Part shown: piece by piece, positions 8,628 to 16,210 of the stretch
Layout: each line of letters begins with the position of its first letter
Position numbering within the stretch: position 1 is the stretch's first letter
DNA from: Thiotrichales bacterium
GTDB lineage: Bacteria > Pseudomonadota > Gammaproteobacteria > HK1
DNA: 64,000 nt
Assembly: GCA_026709935.1 (NCBI GenBank)
Contig: JAPOSC010000018.1
Coordinates: 55,100-119,099 of the forward strand
Direction: 5' to 3'
Program-made: the position numbers and the translations under genes
The notes under the pieces: generated by a model
The model's input: the letters and a program-made list of their open reading frames with translations, nothing else
What the model was told of the DNA's origin: nothing
The model's database searches: none

Positions 8628-9533
8628 ATGACTGACTGCACGTGCACTCGGCGACCGGCTTCGGACCCGCCGGCTTCGATGCAAGGCACCGGGCACCTCG
8701 GAGCCGGAGTCGGCCTCAAGCAACCCCACGTCGAACCCGCACTGGGGTGCACCGAGTCCGCCCTGTGGTTCGAAGTTCACACCGAGAACTACATGGTGGC
8801 GGGCGGTCCGCGCCTCGAGCAGTTGCGACGGGTGCGGGAAGCGTTCCCGGTGAGCTTCCACGGCGTCGGCGCTTCGCTCGGCGGGCCGGCGCCGCCGGAT
8901 GCGCATCACCTGGCCGCGGCCCGGCGCCTGGTGGAGGCATTCGAGCCCACTCTGGTGTCTGAGCATGCGGTGTGGTCGAGCGCGAACGGGGTGTGGTTTG
9001 CGGACCTCCTGCCGTTGCCTCGCACCGGCGAGGCCCTGCGACAGCTTGTCGAGGGCGTGGACCGGTATCAGACCGCGATCGGGCGCCCCATTCTGATCGA
9101 GAACCCGACCAACTACCTGCCGTTCACGAGCGAGATGGACGAGCCCGACTTCCTCAACGAAGTCGCCACCCGCACCGGATGCGGCCTTCTCCTCGACGTG
9201 AACAACGTCTACCTGAGCGCCCGCAACTGCGGCATCGACCCCGAGCGGTACATCGCGGCGCTCGCCGCCGATCGGATCGGGGAAATCCACATCGCCGGAC
9301 ACGAGGCCGACGGGAACTACGGCGAAGCGCTCCTGATCGACACCCACGCCGCGCCGGTGAGCGAGGCGGTGTGGGCGCTTCTGGACGCCGCGCTCGCGCG
9401 CCTCGGCCCGAGACCGGTGTTGCTGGAGCGCGACGGCAAACTCCCGGCGTTCGAGGTGCTGATGGAAGAGCGGCGTCGGGCGCAGAAGGCGCTGACGCGT
9501 CGGGGCGAGAGCTCGGAGCGGGCCGTTGCTTGA
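8628..9533 (+). CDS. bufB1: MNIO (DUF692) bufferin-maturating oxidase BufB
   Basis: The second MNIO oxidase of the window, 301 residues, expected to modify BufA1. Family motifs appear in order: GAGVGLKQPH, WFEVHTENY, SFHGVGASL, VSEHAVW, LIENPTNY, LLLDVNNVYLSARN, IHIAGHEADG, LLIDTHAAPV and LLERDG. It is clearly homologous to the oxidase at 6079-6984 but well diverged, so this is not a recent duplication. The start ATG at 8628 has no strong ribosome site; ATG at 8679, directly before the conserved region, is an alternative. The stop overlaps the next gene by eight bases. Confidence 0.92.
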   Translation: MTDCTCTRRPASDPPASMQGTGHLGAGVGLKQPHVEPALGCTESALWFEVHTENYMVAGGPRLEQLRRVREAFPVSFHGVGASLGGPAPPDAHHLAAARRLVEAFEPTLVSEHAVWSSANGVWFADLLPLPRTGEALRQLVEGVDRYQTAIGRPILIENPTNYLPFTSEMDEPDFLNEVATRTGCGLLLDVNNVYLSARNCGIDPERYIAALAADRIGEIHIAGHEADGNYGEALLIDTHAAPVSEAVWALLDAALARLGPRPVLLERDGKLPAFEVLMEERRRAQKALTRRGESSERAVA

Positions 9534-10590
9534 CGCCTACGCCGATGCGTTCTCGCGTTACCTGCGCACCGGCACGGTAAGCGCGCTCTCCGGCTTTTGC
9601 GCGGAGGACGCCGACCTCGGCCGGCTCCGGGTCTATCGCAACGGATTCCTCAAGGCATGCATCGACGCCCTGCGGGCGAACTACCCGTCGGTCGAGCGGC
9701 TCATCGGCGAGACACGCTTTCCGGCCCTGGCCCGCCCCTTCGTCGAGGCACACCCTCCGCGAGTGGCGAGCCTCGTGGAGTATGGAGCGGACTTTCCGCA
9801 ACACATTCGGGCCATGCGCGATCTACATGGCCTCGACTGGCTCGCGTCGTTCGCGGCGCTCGATCGCGCATGGACAGAGGTCTGTTTCGCCCCGGACGAC
9901 GACATCGAAGCCACACCGCACCGCCGCAGTGACTCCAGTGTGCTCCCGGGCGCGGGCGGCCGGAGCGCAGCGAACGCGTACCCTGCATCGCACCTCGCCG
10001 GCCCGAACGACTCCGCGCCGGGCGGCGACGGCCTCGACAACGCCCGCACGTCATCGGATTCTAGCGGCTTGTCCATCGCGGCGGGGCGTTCCGAACCGGA
10101 CCCGACCGGCTTGTCCATCGCAACAGAGCAGTCCGTACCGGACTCGACCGGCTCCCCGACGCCTGCATCGACCGACGGCGTCCCCGACGACGCCGAGACA
10201 CTCATGAACCTGCGCGGCCACCTCTCCCCCTGGGTGCGTCTGGTATCGCTCGAGCACTGCGTGCTCGACGCATGGCGCCAGCTTCGCGAAGGCGCCCCGG
10301 GGGTGGAAGCCGGATTCCGACCCGTGCCTCGGCAGGTGCTGGTCTGGCGCAGCGGCGGAGAGGTGCTCTACCGCGACCTCGCCGCCCCGGAACACGCGTT
10401 CATCGCCAACATCGCGGCGGGGCGGACGTGCGCAGAAGCGGCCGGCGCCGCGCTCGACCTCGACGCGGAGTTCGATCTGGTGGCGACGTTCGCGTCGCTG
10501 TTGCACCATCGCATGCTGTCGTTCGAGGACTGGGAGCCAGCGGGCGGAGACGCTCGTCGGTCCGGTTTCGATACTGTCTGGAGGGACTGA
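9526..10590 (+). CDS. bufC1: BufC-type MNIO partner (DUF2063) with repetitive insertion
   Basis: A 354-residue partner protein of the second MNIO oxidase. Residues 1-~110 carry the DUF2063 pattern (LRVYRNGFLKACIDAL, NYPSVERLIG, RPFVEAHPP). The C-terminal part resumes at about residue 225 (SPWVRLVSLEHCVLDAW). Between them, about residues 130-225, is a low-complexity Ser/Pro/Asp/Thr-rich insert containing a 42-base tandem repeat; it is absent from the partner gene at 6981-7781. The best start is TTG at 9526, which overlaps the bufB stop by eight bases; no ATG lies near the conserved N-terminus. The reading frame is intact through the insert, so the protein is probably functional with a flexible linker. 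Confidence 0.85.
   Translation: MLDAYADAFSRYLRTGTVSALSGFCAEDADLGRLRVYRNGFLKACIDALRANYPSVERLIGETRFPALARPFVEAHPPRVASLVEYGADFPQHIRAMRDLHGLDWLASFAALDRAWTEVCFAPDDDIEATPHRRSDSSVLPGAGGRSAANAYPASHLAGPNDSAPGGDGLDNARTSSDSSGLSIAAGRSEPDPTGLSIATEQSVPDSTGSPTPASTDGVPDDAETLMNLRGHLSPWVRLVSLEHCVLDAWRQLREGAPGVEAGFRPVPRQVLVWRSGGEVLYRDLAAPEHAFIANIAAGRTCAEAAGAALDLDAEFDLVATFASLLHHRMLSFEDWEPAGGDARRSGFDTVWRD
10065..10160 (+). repeat. In-frame 42-bp minisatellite inside bufC1
   Basis: Copies of a 42-base unit starting cggcttgtccatcgc begin at 10065 and 10107, with a partial third copy at 10149. It encodes a 14-residue unit of the form GLSIA-x4-S-x-PDxT. Being a multiple of three, it keeps the frame. Confidence 0.85.
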
Positions 10591-10594
10591 AACC

Positions 10595-11119
10595 ATGAAA
10601 TCGGCATACCACGCTCTGGTCGTCGGAATCGGCGCACTGCTGGAACCGCTGGCTCTTCTGGCGCTCCGGCTCGCCGGCGCCAAGGTGTTCTGGGACTCAG
10701 GTCTGACGAAGTGGAACGGCTTTCTGGCGTTCAACCGGGACAAGTACGACCTCTTCCTCTACGAATTCTTCTGCCCCGATCCGCCGCGGGCGGGGGCGCT
10801 GCAGCTCTGTGACCCCGCGACTCTGGAGTACACCGAGAGCTCGGCGATCGTCCCGATCATCAAGGCGCTCGCGGTCACCGCCGGGGTCGTGGAGATCGCG
10901 CTGCCGGTGCTGCTGGTGGTCGGATTATTTAGCCGACTCGCCGCGTTCGGGCTCTTCGGCATGACGCTGTTCATCCAGCTCGCAGTGTTCCCCACCTGGA
11001 GCCACTGGTGGAATCCCGCCATGTGGTGGGCGGTGGTGCTGCTCGCCCTGGTGGCCTGCGGCCCCGGCGCCTGGTCGCTCGACCGGCTGCTGGGGCTGGA
11101 GGGCAAGCGACGCGGGTGA
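10595..11119 (+). CDS. DoxX-family membrane protein of the buf operon
   Basis: A 174-residue inner-membrane protein with about four hydrophobic helices: residues 5-27, a segment around 88-110, one around 112-132 and one around 139-157. A periplasmic or cytoplasmic loop of ~45 residues with two cysteines (FCPDPP, LQLCDP) lies between helices 1 and 2. DoxX proteins often close bufferin operons of the BufA1 type; their role is not firmly known, perhaps redox handling. A GGAGGGA site precedes the ATG, which lies four bases after the bufC stop, so it is the fourth gene of this operon. Confidence 0.85.
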   Translation: MKSAYHALVVGIGALLEPLALLALRLAGAKVFWDSGLTKWNGFLAFNRDKYDLFLYEFFCPDPPRAGALQLCDPATLEYTESSAIVPIIKALAVTAGVVEIALPVLLVVGLFSRLAAFGLFGMTLFIQLAVFPTWSHWWNPAMWWAVVLLALVACGPGAWSLDRLLGLEGKRRG

Positions 11120-11143
11120 TCGACGCGGATTGAGCCTGTCCTC

Positions 11144-11165
11144 GGCGCGCCCGATCGGACGCGCC
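11144..11165. terminator. Hairpin between convergent doxX and usp
   Basis: The inverted repeat ggcgcg / cgcgcc with a loop containing ccgatcgg, itself self-complementary, lies between the two convergent genes. It has no T tract, so its terminator role is only inferred from position. Confidence 0.3.
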
Positions 11166-11205
11166 GCTCTGCGCCCTCGCTTCGTGAATCGGTGAATTTT
11201 TCGGG

Positions 11206-11655
11206 TTATCGGACTACTGTCACCGTGCAGCCCGCGTGGCGCGCGACCCGGGCCGAGTTGGGACCCAGCAGGAAGTCGGCGAGGGACGGGCGGTGGGCGC
11301 CCATGATGATCTGCCCGATGTCCAGATCCCGAGCCGCTTCCACGATCTCCTTGTAGACGGTGCCATTGCGGACGACGACGCCGGCCCGCATCGCTTCGGG
11401 GATGTGCTCGGACGCGATCTCGCCAAGCCGCCTCGCGGCCTCGTCCATCCACTCCTGCAACGGATACTCCGCCGAGCCCCGCCGCTCGCCGCGCACCGCG
11501 TATCGAACGTCGAGCCCCGCCGGAACGCCCGGCACCACAGTCATCAGGTAGATCCGGGAACCTTCGATCCCGGTGGCCATCCGCACCGTGGTCGCGAGAA
11601 TGTTCTCCAGGGATTCGTCATCGGCCAGATCGATCGCGGCCAGGTAGTTGGTCAT
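11206..11655 (-). CDS. Universal stress protein (UspA family)
   Basis: A 149-residue single-domain UspA protein. The N-terminus YLAAIDLADD, the central VVRNGTVYKEIVEAA and the C-terminal ATP-binding loop (MGAHRP followed by LLGPNSARV and TVTVVR) match the nucleotide-binding subgroup. The start is ATG at 11655, chosen because AGGAGA lies just upstream. It follows the substrate-binding protein gene on the same strand after 116 bases. USP genes are known near compatible-solute transporters (for example TeaD next to the ectoine TRAP transporter), which fits a regulatory link here. Confidence 0.85.
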   Translation of the reverse strand: MTNYLAAIDLADDESLENILATTVRMATGIEGSRIYLMTVVPGVPAGLDVRYAVRGERRGSAEYPLQEWMDEAARRLGEIASEHIPEAMRAGVVVRNGTVYKEIVEAARDLDIGQIIMGAHRPSLADFLLGPNSARVARHAGCTVTVVR

Positions 11656-11771
11656 TCTCGACTCTCCTGTGTGCTGGCCCACATTGCTCGCCAGTTCCCG
11701 CAGGGACCGGGGGACCGCTCAAGCTCGCATGGCTCCGGTCCGAGCGCCGGTGAGAAATGCGGTGCAGACTC

Positions 11772-13661
11772 CTAGTCGTCGTCCGGCATCGTGAGGCGTC
11801 GCGGGCTGGGCAGGAAGCAGATGTAGAGCACCCAGATCGTGAACGCGATCATCACGATGTTGATGATCGAAACGTCGAGGCTGAACGGAAGGGATTTGTC
11901 GACCACCTCGATCGATGGCGCCAGTGCCGTGTGCACCGGCACCGCGGGATCGACGGGGTCGGCAGCGCCCAGCGCGGCCCGGATCGCCTCCACCGCATCG
12001 GCGCCGACCGGCACGACCTGGGCGACCCCCGCGGTGCCAGGCCCCACCTCGCCCGTCTCCTGCCGCTTCTGGACAGGACTGGCGAGCACATACTGAGTGC
12101 TCACGCTTGCCACCGGCACGAACTGCGACGGATAGGTCTCGGAGGGAATCGTCGTCGGCCGGATGAAGCTGTACCGGGCGGTGTGCCCCTCCACCGACCA
12201 CTGATCGAGCGCGGCGAGCTGCACGCCCCCGTCCCGCATGGCGGCCTTGACCGCCCGGTCACCCTGCACCGCCATCCTGAACACACCCTCGTGATCGCCG
12301 TTGCGCAAGCCCGCCACCTGTTCGGCCAGGCTCCTCTGCTCGTGCACGACCTCCACCGAATCGGCGAGCCCCAGCGAGCCGAGGAGCATCTCCAGAACGA
12401 TCGCGGACCCGCTTCCGGCCTGGTCCGTGACGATGGTCTTCATGCCGAGCAGCTCGCTGGCTGCACCCACGCTGCGTGCGAAGAGGTGCGCGGTCCGGTA
12501 GCCGAGCACCGCGAACGCCTGCGCATCGTCTCTGGCGACCGGCCCGGAATCGCCGATGGTGTAGAACGCCTCCGTGCCGGCGATCGCGACCCGCGCCGCA
12601 CCGTTCGCGAGCGCACCGAGGGGATCCGGCGTATTGAGGATATCCAGGTCTCGGCCCGGGAAGCCGGCGCGGATGGCGCGCAGCGCCCGCGCACTCTCGC
12701 TGCCGCGGTCGAGGCTGGGGTCGCCGGCCACGAACAGCGTTTCCACATTCGTCGCGGCGGCACCCTCCGGCAGCAAGCCCTTGCCGGCAAGGAACCCCGA
12801 GGCGACGCTCGCCGGCGTCTGGGCGTCGAGGTCGACGGACTTGTTCATTCGCTGCATGTCCGCCGCGGTGATGGCGCCGGAGAGCTGCGCGAGCACACCC
12901 GAGAGGCTCGGCAATGTGCGCAACGCCTCCGAGCGGACCAGCGACGCCGCCTCGTACACCGGGAAGAACTTCTGGTCATCTTCAAGGACGACGAGGCCGT
13001 ACTCCGCGATCTGGCCGTCGGTGACGAACAACTCCGCGACGTCGGCCGATCCGTCGAGCAGGGCCGAGACGATCCGATCCTTGCCCTCCGTCCCGAGCGG
13101 AAACGCCAGGGTGGAGCTTCCGGTGATGCCGTAGCGGCGAAGCATCTGCGGCAGGCCGTCGGCGGGCCGTTGCGTGAAGTCCTCGTCCACCGCGAAGGTG
13201 AGCGGCCGGCCGAGGTCGGCCAGATCGCTGATCGAACCGACACCGAGCTCCTGGGCCCGCTCGCTGGTCATCACGATGGCGTAGTCGTTCGAGAACCCGA
13301 ACTTGCCCGACATCTCGAGCCCCAGCGGGTTGAACAGGCGCTGTACGATCTCCGTCGACTTCTCCCCGTCGCTCGTCGGCGCCTGGCCGAGGAAGATCAG
13401 CGCGGTGCCGTTGTACTCGGGATAGACATCGAGCACCCCCTGCTTGGTGGCTTCCATGATCCGTTCGGTCGTCCCGAAGGGGATATGGCGTTCCACCGCG
13501 ATGCCCTCGTTCTCCGCAAGCTGCGCAACCATCTCGGCCAGGATCATGCTCTCGGAGAACGGCTTGGAGCCGACCCGCAAGCTGGGCGGCTCCTCCGCAC
13601 AGCCGGCGAGGAGCGCACCGAGCACGACGGCACTCATGCAGGCGAGCGTTTTGTTCGACAT
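11772..13661 (-). CDS. Two-domain substrate-binding lipoprotein (OpuAC-like plus TAXI-like) with C-terminal membrane helix
   Basis: A 629-residue exported protein. The N-terminus is a lipoprotein signal ending in LLAGC. Residues ~28-300 resemble glycine betaine/choline binding proteins (OpuAC: SKPFSESMILAEM, GVLDVYPEYNGTA). Residues ~310-560 look like a second binding domain; the DQAGSGSA motif and the YPSQFVPVASVS stretch recall TAXI-type TRAP binding proteins. A final hydrophobic helix near residues 597-618 would anchor it in the membrane. It lies 11 bases downstream of the BCCT permease gene, with a GAGGAGG site before ATG 13661. BCCT permeases normally need no binding protein, so this pairing is odd. 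The domain names rest on my reading of motifs. Confidence 0.7.
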   Translation of the reverse strand: MSNKTLACMSAVVLGALLAGCAEEPPSLRVGSKPFSESMILAEMVAQLAENEGIAVERHIPFGTTERIMEATKQGVLDVYPEYNGTALIFLGQAPTSDGEKSTEIVQRLFNPLGLEMSGKFGFSNDYAIVMTSERAQELGVGSISDLADLGRPLTFAVDEDFTQRPADGLPQMLRRYGITGSSTLAFPLGTEGKDRIVSALLDGSADVAELFVTDGQIAEYGLVVLEDDQKFFPVYEAASLVRSEALRTLPSLSGVLAQLSGAITAADMQRMNKSVDLDAQTPASVASGFLAGKGLLPEGAAATNVETLFVAGDPSLDRGSESARALRAIRAGFPGRDLDILNTPDPLGALANGAARVAIAGTEAFYTIGDSGPVARDDAQAFAVLGYRTAHLFARSVGAASELLGMKTIVTDQAGSGSAIVLEMLLGSLGLADSVEVVHEQRSLAEQVAGLRNGDHEGVFRMAVQGDRAVKAAMRDGGVQLAALDQWSVEGHTARYSFIRPTTIPSETYPSQFVPVASVSTQYVLASPVQKRQETGEVGPGTAGVAQVVPVGADAVEAIRAALGAADPVDPAVPVHTALAPSIEVVDKSLPFSLDVSIINIVMIAFTIWVLYICFLPSPRRLTMPDDD

Positions 13662-13672
13662 GGCAGGCCTCC

Positions 13673-15229
13673 TCACGCGGCGGTGCGTTCCGGGGGGGTG
13701 CCGTCCGCGCTGCGAACGACGGTTCGGGGGGTCTTCACCTGAGGGTCTTCCCGAATCATCCGGACGAATCCCGCCATTTGCAGGATGACGATGATGGTGA
13801 ACGGGATGGCGCCGGTGATCGCCATCGCCTTGGCGACGGAGACGCTGCCCGTAGCCAGAGTGCCCACTGTGATCGCGGTGATGATGAGACCCCAGATCAG
13901 CTTCACCCGCACCGCCGGATTCAGGTTTCCGTTGCTCGTCATCATGCTGATCACGAACGTCCCCGAGTCGGCGCTGGTCACCAGGAAGATGAAGATCAGA
14001 CCCACCGTCAGCAGGTTGAGCATGTCGGTGGCGGGGAAGTACTCGAAGAACGCGAACAGCGCGGCGGAGACGTCCGAAAATACCTTCTCCGCCAAGCCGC
14101 CGGCGCCGAAGAGTTCGATGTGGATGGCGGCGCCGCCGAACGCGGCGAACCAGAGCATCGACACGATGGTGGGGACTGCGACGACGAAGATCACGAATTC
14201 GCGGATGGTGCGGCCCCGGCTGATGCGCGCGATGAAGATGCCGACGAAGGGCCCCCACGCGAGCCACCAGATGAGGTAGGTCAGCGTCCAGCCGTGGAAC
14301 CAGTTCCAGGATGCCGGAGGCTGGAAGCTGTAGATCTTGAACGAGAGGGGGATGAACTGGATCAGGTAATCACCGATCGAGTTGACGAAGACCTGGAACA
14401 GATAGGCGGTGGGTCCCCCGAACAGCACCACCAGCAGGATCACGATCGCGACGATCATGTTGATGTTGCTCAGGATCTTGATGCCCTTGTCGACACCGGT
14501 CGACGCGGACAGGAGGAAACACACCGTCAGGGCAGCGAGAATCATGAAGCTGATGGTGGTCGAGCCGCTGTCGGTGCCGAATACCGAATGCATCCCCGAG
14601 CGCACCATCAGCGTACCCATCGCGAGCGATCCGGCCAGCCCGAAGATCACCGCGACCACGGCGAGAATGTCCGCGACCGATCCGATGCCCTTGAGAGCAG
14701 GCCGGGTGAAGACATTCTTGAGCCCGACGAGGATCGGCGTCGAGATCATGGAGGGCAGACCCAGCCTGAACGTGCCGTAGGCGATCACGAGCGCACAGCA
14801 TCCGTAGATCGACCAGGCCTGAAGCCCCCAGTGGAAGTTCGTGATGACGAACGCCTGCCGCGCCGCCTCCGGAGTCTCTCCCGCCATGCCCCCGGGCGGC
14901 GAGCTGAAGTGATAGATGGGCTCGGCGACACCCCAGAACAGGAGCCCGGAGCCCATGCCGGCCGCGAACAGCATTGCGACCCACGAGGGAGTGCTGAACT
15001 CCGGCACCTCGTCGTCGCCCCCGAGCCTGATGCGGCCATACCTGGAGAAGCCGATGGCCATCATGAATACGAAGAAGAACGTGCACAGCAGGAGGAAGAA
15101 CCAGTCGAGTGCGGTCAGGGAGTAGTTGACCAGGGCCTGCGCGGCCGCGGTCATGGCGTCGGGGTCGAAGACCCCCCACAGCCCGATGGCGGCACACAGC
15201 ACCATGGAAACGACCATTACGATATTCAT
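13673..15229 (-). CDS. BCCT-family betaine/carnitine/choline transporter
   Basis: A 518-residue inner-membrane secondary transporter with about twelve hydrophobic segments. Signatures of the family are plain: GMGSGLLFWGVAEP in the fourth segment region, and WTLTYLIWWLAWGPFVGIF followed by ARISRGRTIREF, the helix 8/loop signature. The likely substrates are glycine betaine, choline or carnitine. The start is ATG at 15229 with GGAGACC just upstream; the frame opens earlier at 15304. It is first in an operon with the double binding protein and possibly the universal stress protein. The C-terminus is short, without the long osmosensory tail of BetP. Confidence 0.92.
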   Translation of the reverse strand: MNIVMVVSMVLCAAIGLWGVFDPDAMTAAAQALVNYSLTALDWFFLLLCTFFFVFMMAIGFSRYGRIRLGGDDEVPEFSTPSWVAMLFAAGMGSGLLFWGVAEPIYHFSSPPGGMAGETPEAARQAFVITNFHWGLQAWSIYGCCALVIAYGTFRLGLPSMISTPILVGLKNVFTRPALKGIGSVADILAVVAVIFGLAGSLAMGTLMVRSGMHSVFGTDSGSTTISFMILAALTVCFLLSASTGVDKGIKILSNINMIVAIVILLVVLFGGPTAYLFQVFVNSIGDYLIQFIPLSFKIYSFQPPASWNWFHGWTLTYLIWWLAWGPFVGIFIARISRGRTIREFVIFVVAVPTIVSMLWFAAFGGAAIHIELFGAGGLAEKVFSDVSAALFAFFEYFPATDMLNLLTVGLIFIFLVTSADSGTFVISMMTSNGNLNPAVRVKLIWGLIITAITVGTLATGSVSVAKAMAITGAIPFTIIVILQMAGFVRMIREDPQVKTPRTVVRSADGTPPERTAA

Positions 15230-15410
15230 GCGGGGTCTCCTGCCTGTGGTGCGAGCGGCGTTCGCGCTGATTTGCCGAGATCGGCTCCCGCAGGAGTGCC
15301 TCACCGACGGCGCTCATGGCGACGGCTCGAACTCTCCGAGTCAGGGTGATAGATTGGTTGTTTGATGTCAATCAAGCGTCAAAAAGAGCAGCAACTCGAC
15401 GGCCTTCTTC

Positions 15411-16094
15411 ATGTCCGATACATACGCCGGTTTCATAGACGCGAGCTTCCTGCGAGCCGAGGGCGCCAAGGCGATCGGGCAGTCGCCCAAGGCCGTCCGC
15501 CCCGATGCGCAGGCGGTAGTGAGCTGGTGTCGTTTCCTTGCGCGCCAGGAGGCCCTGGATCAGACGTTCCTGCGAGCCTACTGGTACGACAGCGCCTTCG
15601 ACCCCTCGCACTACAACTACGGTGGGCAGCGATCCTTCTTCGACGCGATTGCCCTCACCCCCGGCCTGCAGCTCCGCCTGGGGCACATCGCGGAGGGGTT
15701 GTCACCGCTGGAGCAGCCGATTCGGCGAGCGCTGGAGTCGACGGCGGCCGGCCTCGGGGTCGATCCGGAGGAGTTGCTGACCGAGTTCGACCGGCACTGG
15801 ACCTTCCGGCCCACTCGCCAACAGAAGGGGGTGGATACCCTGATCGCGCTCGACATGGTGCGGCTCGCCGGCCGGTCGGTCTGCGCGACCATGGTGCTCG
15901 TGGCCGGCGACCGCGACTTCGCGGAGGTCGTGCGCGCATCCCAGGATTTCGGCACCCGGGTGCTGGTGGCCACGCCGAAGCGCAGCAGCCTCTCGCGCGA
16001 GGTCGCACAGCTCGCCGATGACGTCATCGACATCTCGGAGGACGAGATCCGCCGGATGCTGACCCCCCGGCCGATGCATTCCGGGCCCGGCTGA
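15411..16094 (+). CDS. NYN-domain (LabA/PIN-like) protein
   Basis: A 227-residue protein of the NYN family, PIN-fold nucleases that generally act on RNA. The acidic residues expected for metal binding are visible in FIDASF near the N-terminus, in QKGVDTLIALDMV and in VAGDRDF, in the family's order. The C-terminal ~40 residues finish with the helix IDISEDEIRRML. No signal or membrane segment. It stands alone, divergent from the BCCT operon with 181 bases between the starts. The target RNA is unknown. Confidence 0.82.
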   Translation: MSDTYAGFIDASFLRAEGAKAIGQSPKAVRPDAQAVVSWCRFLARQEALDQTFLRAYWYDSAFDPSHYNYGGQRSFFDAIALTPGLQLRLGHIAEGLSPLEQPIRRALESTAAGLGVDPEELLTEFDRHWTFRPTRQQKGVDTLIALDMVRLAGRSVCATMVLVAGDRDFAEVVRASQDFGTRVLVATPKRSSLSREVAQLADDVIDISEDEIRRMLTPRPMHSGPG

Positions 16095-16210
16095 CACGGC
16101 GGGGCCTTCGAGGCCACGCTCGAATCTGCTCCATCCCCGATTTCGCCCGCCTCCGTGTCGTGAGAAGCCGCGCGTGAATCAAACGGCACCGCAGAACGCG
16201 CGCCCGACCG

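Noticed and set aside
11757..15349. Long plus-strand frames (661 and 523 residues) opposite the transporter genes
   Set aside because: They lie antisense to the BCCT and binding-protein genes, which have clear domains and ribosome sites; composition is Arg/His/Asp-rich.
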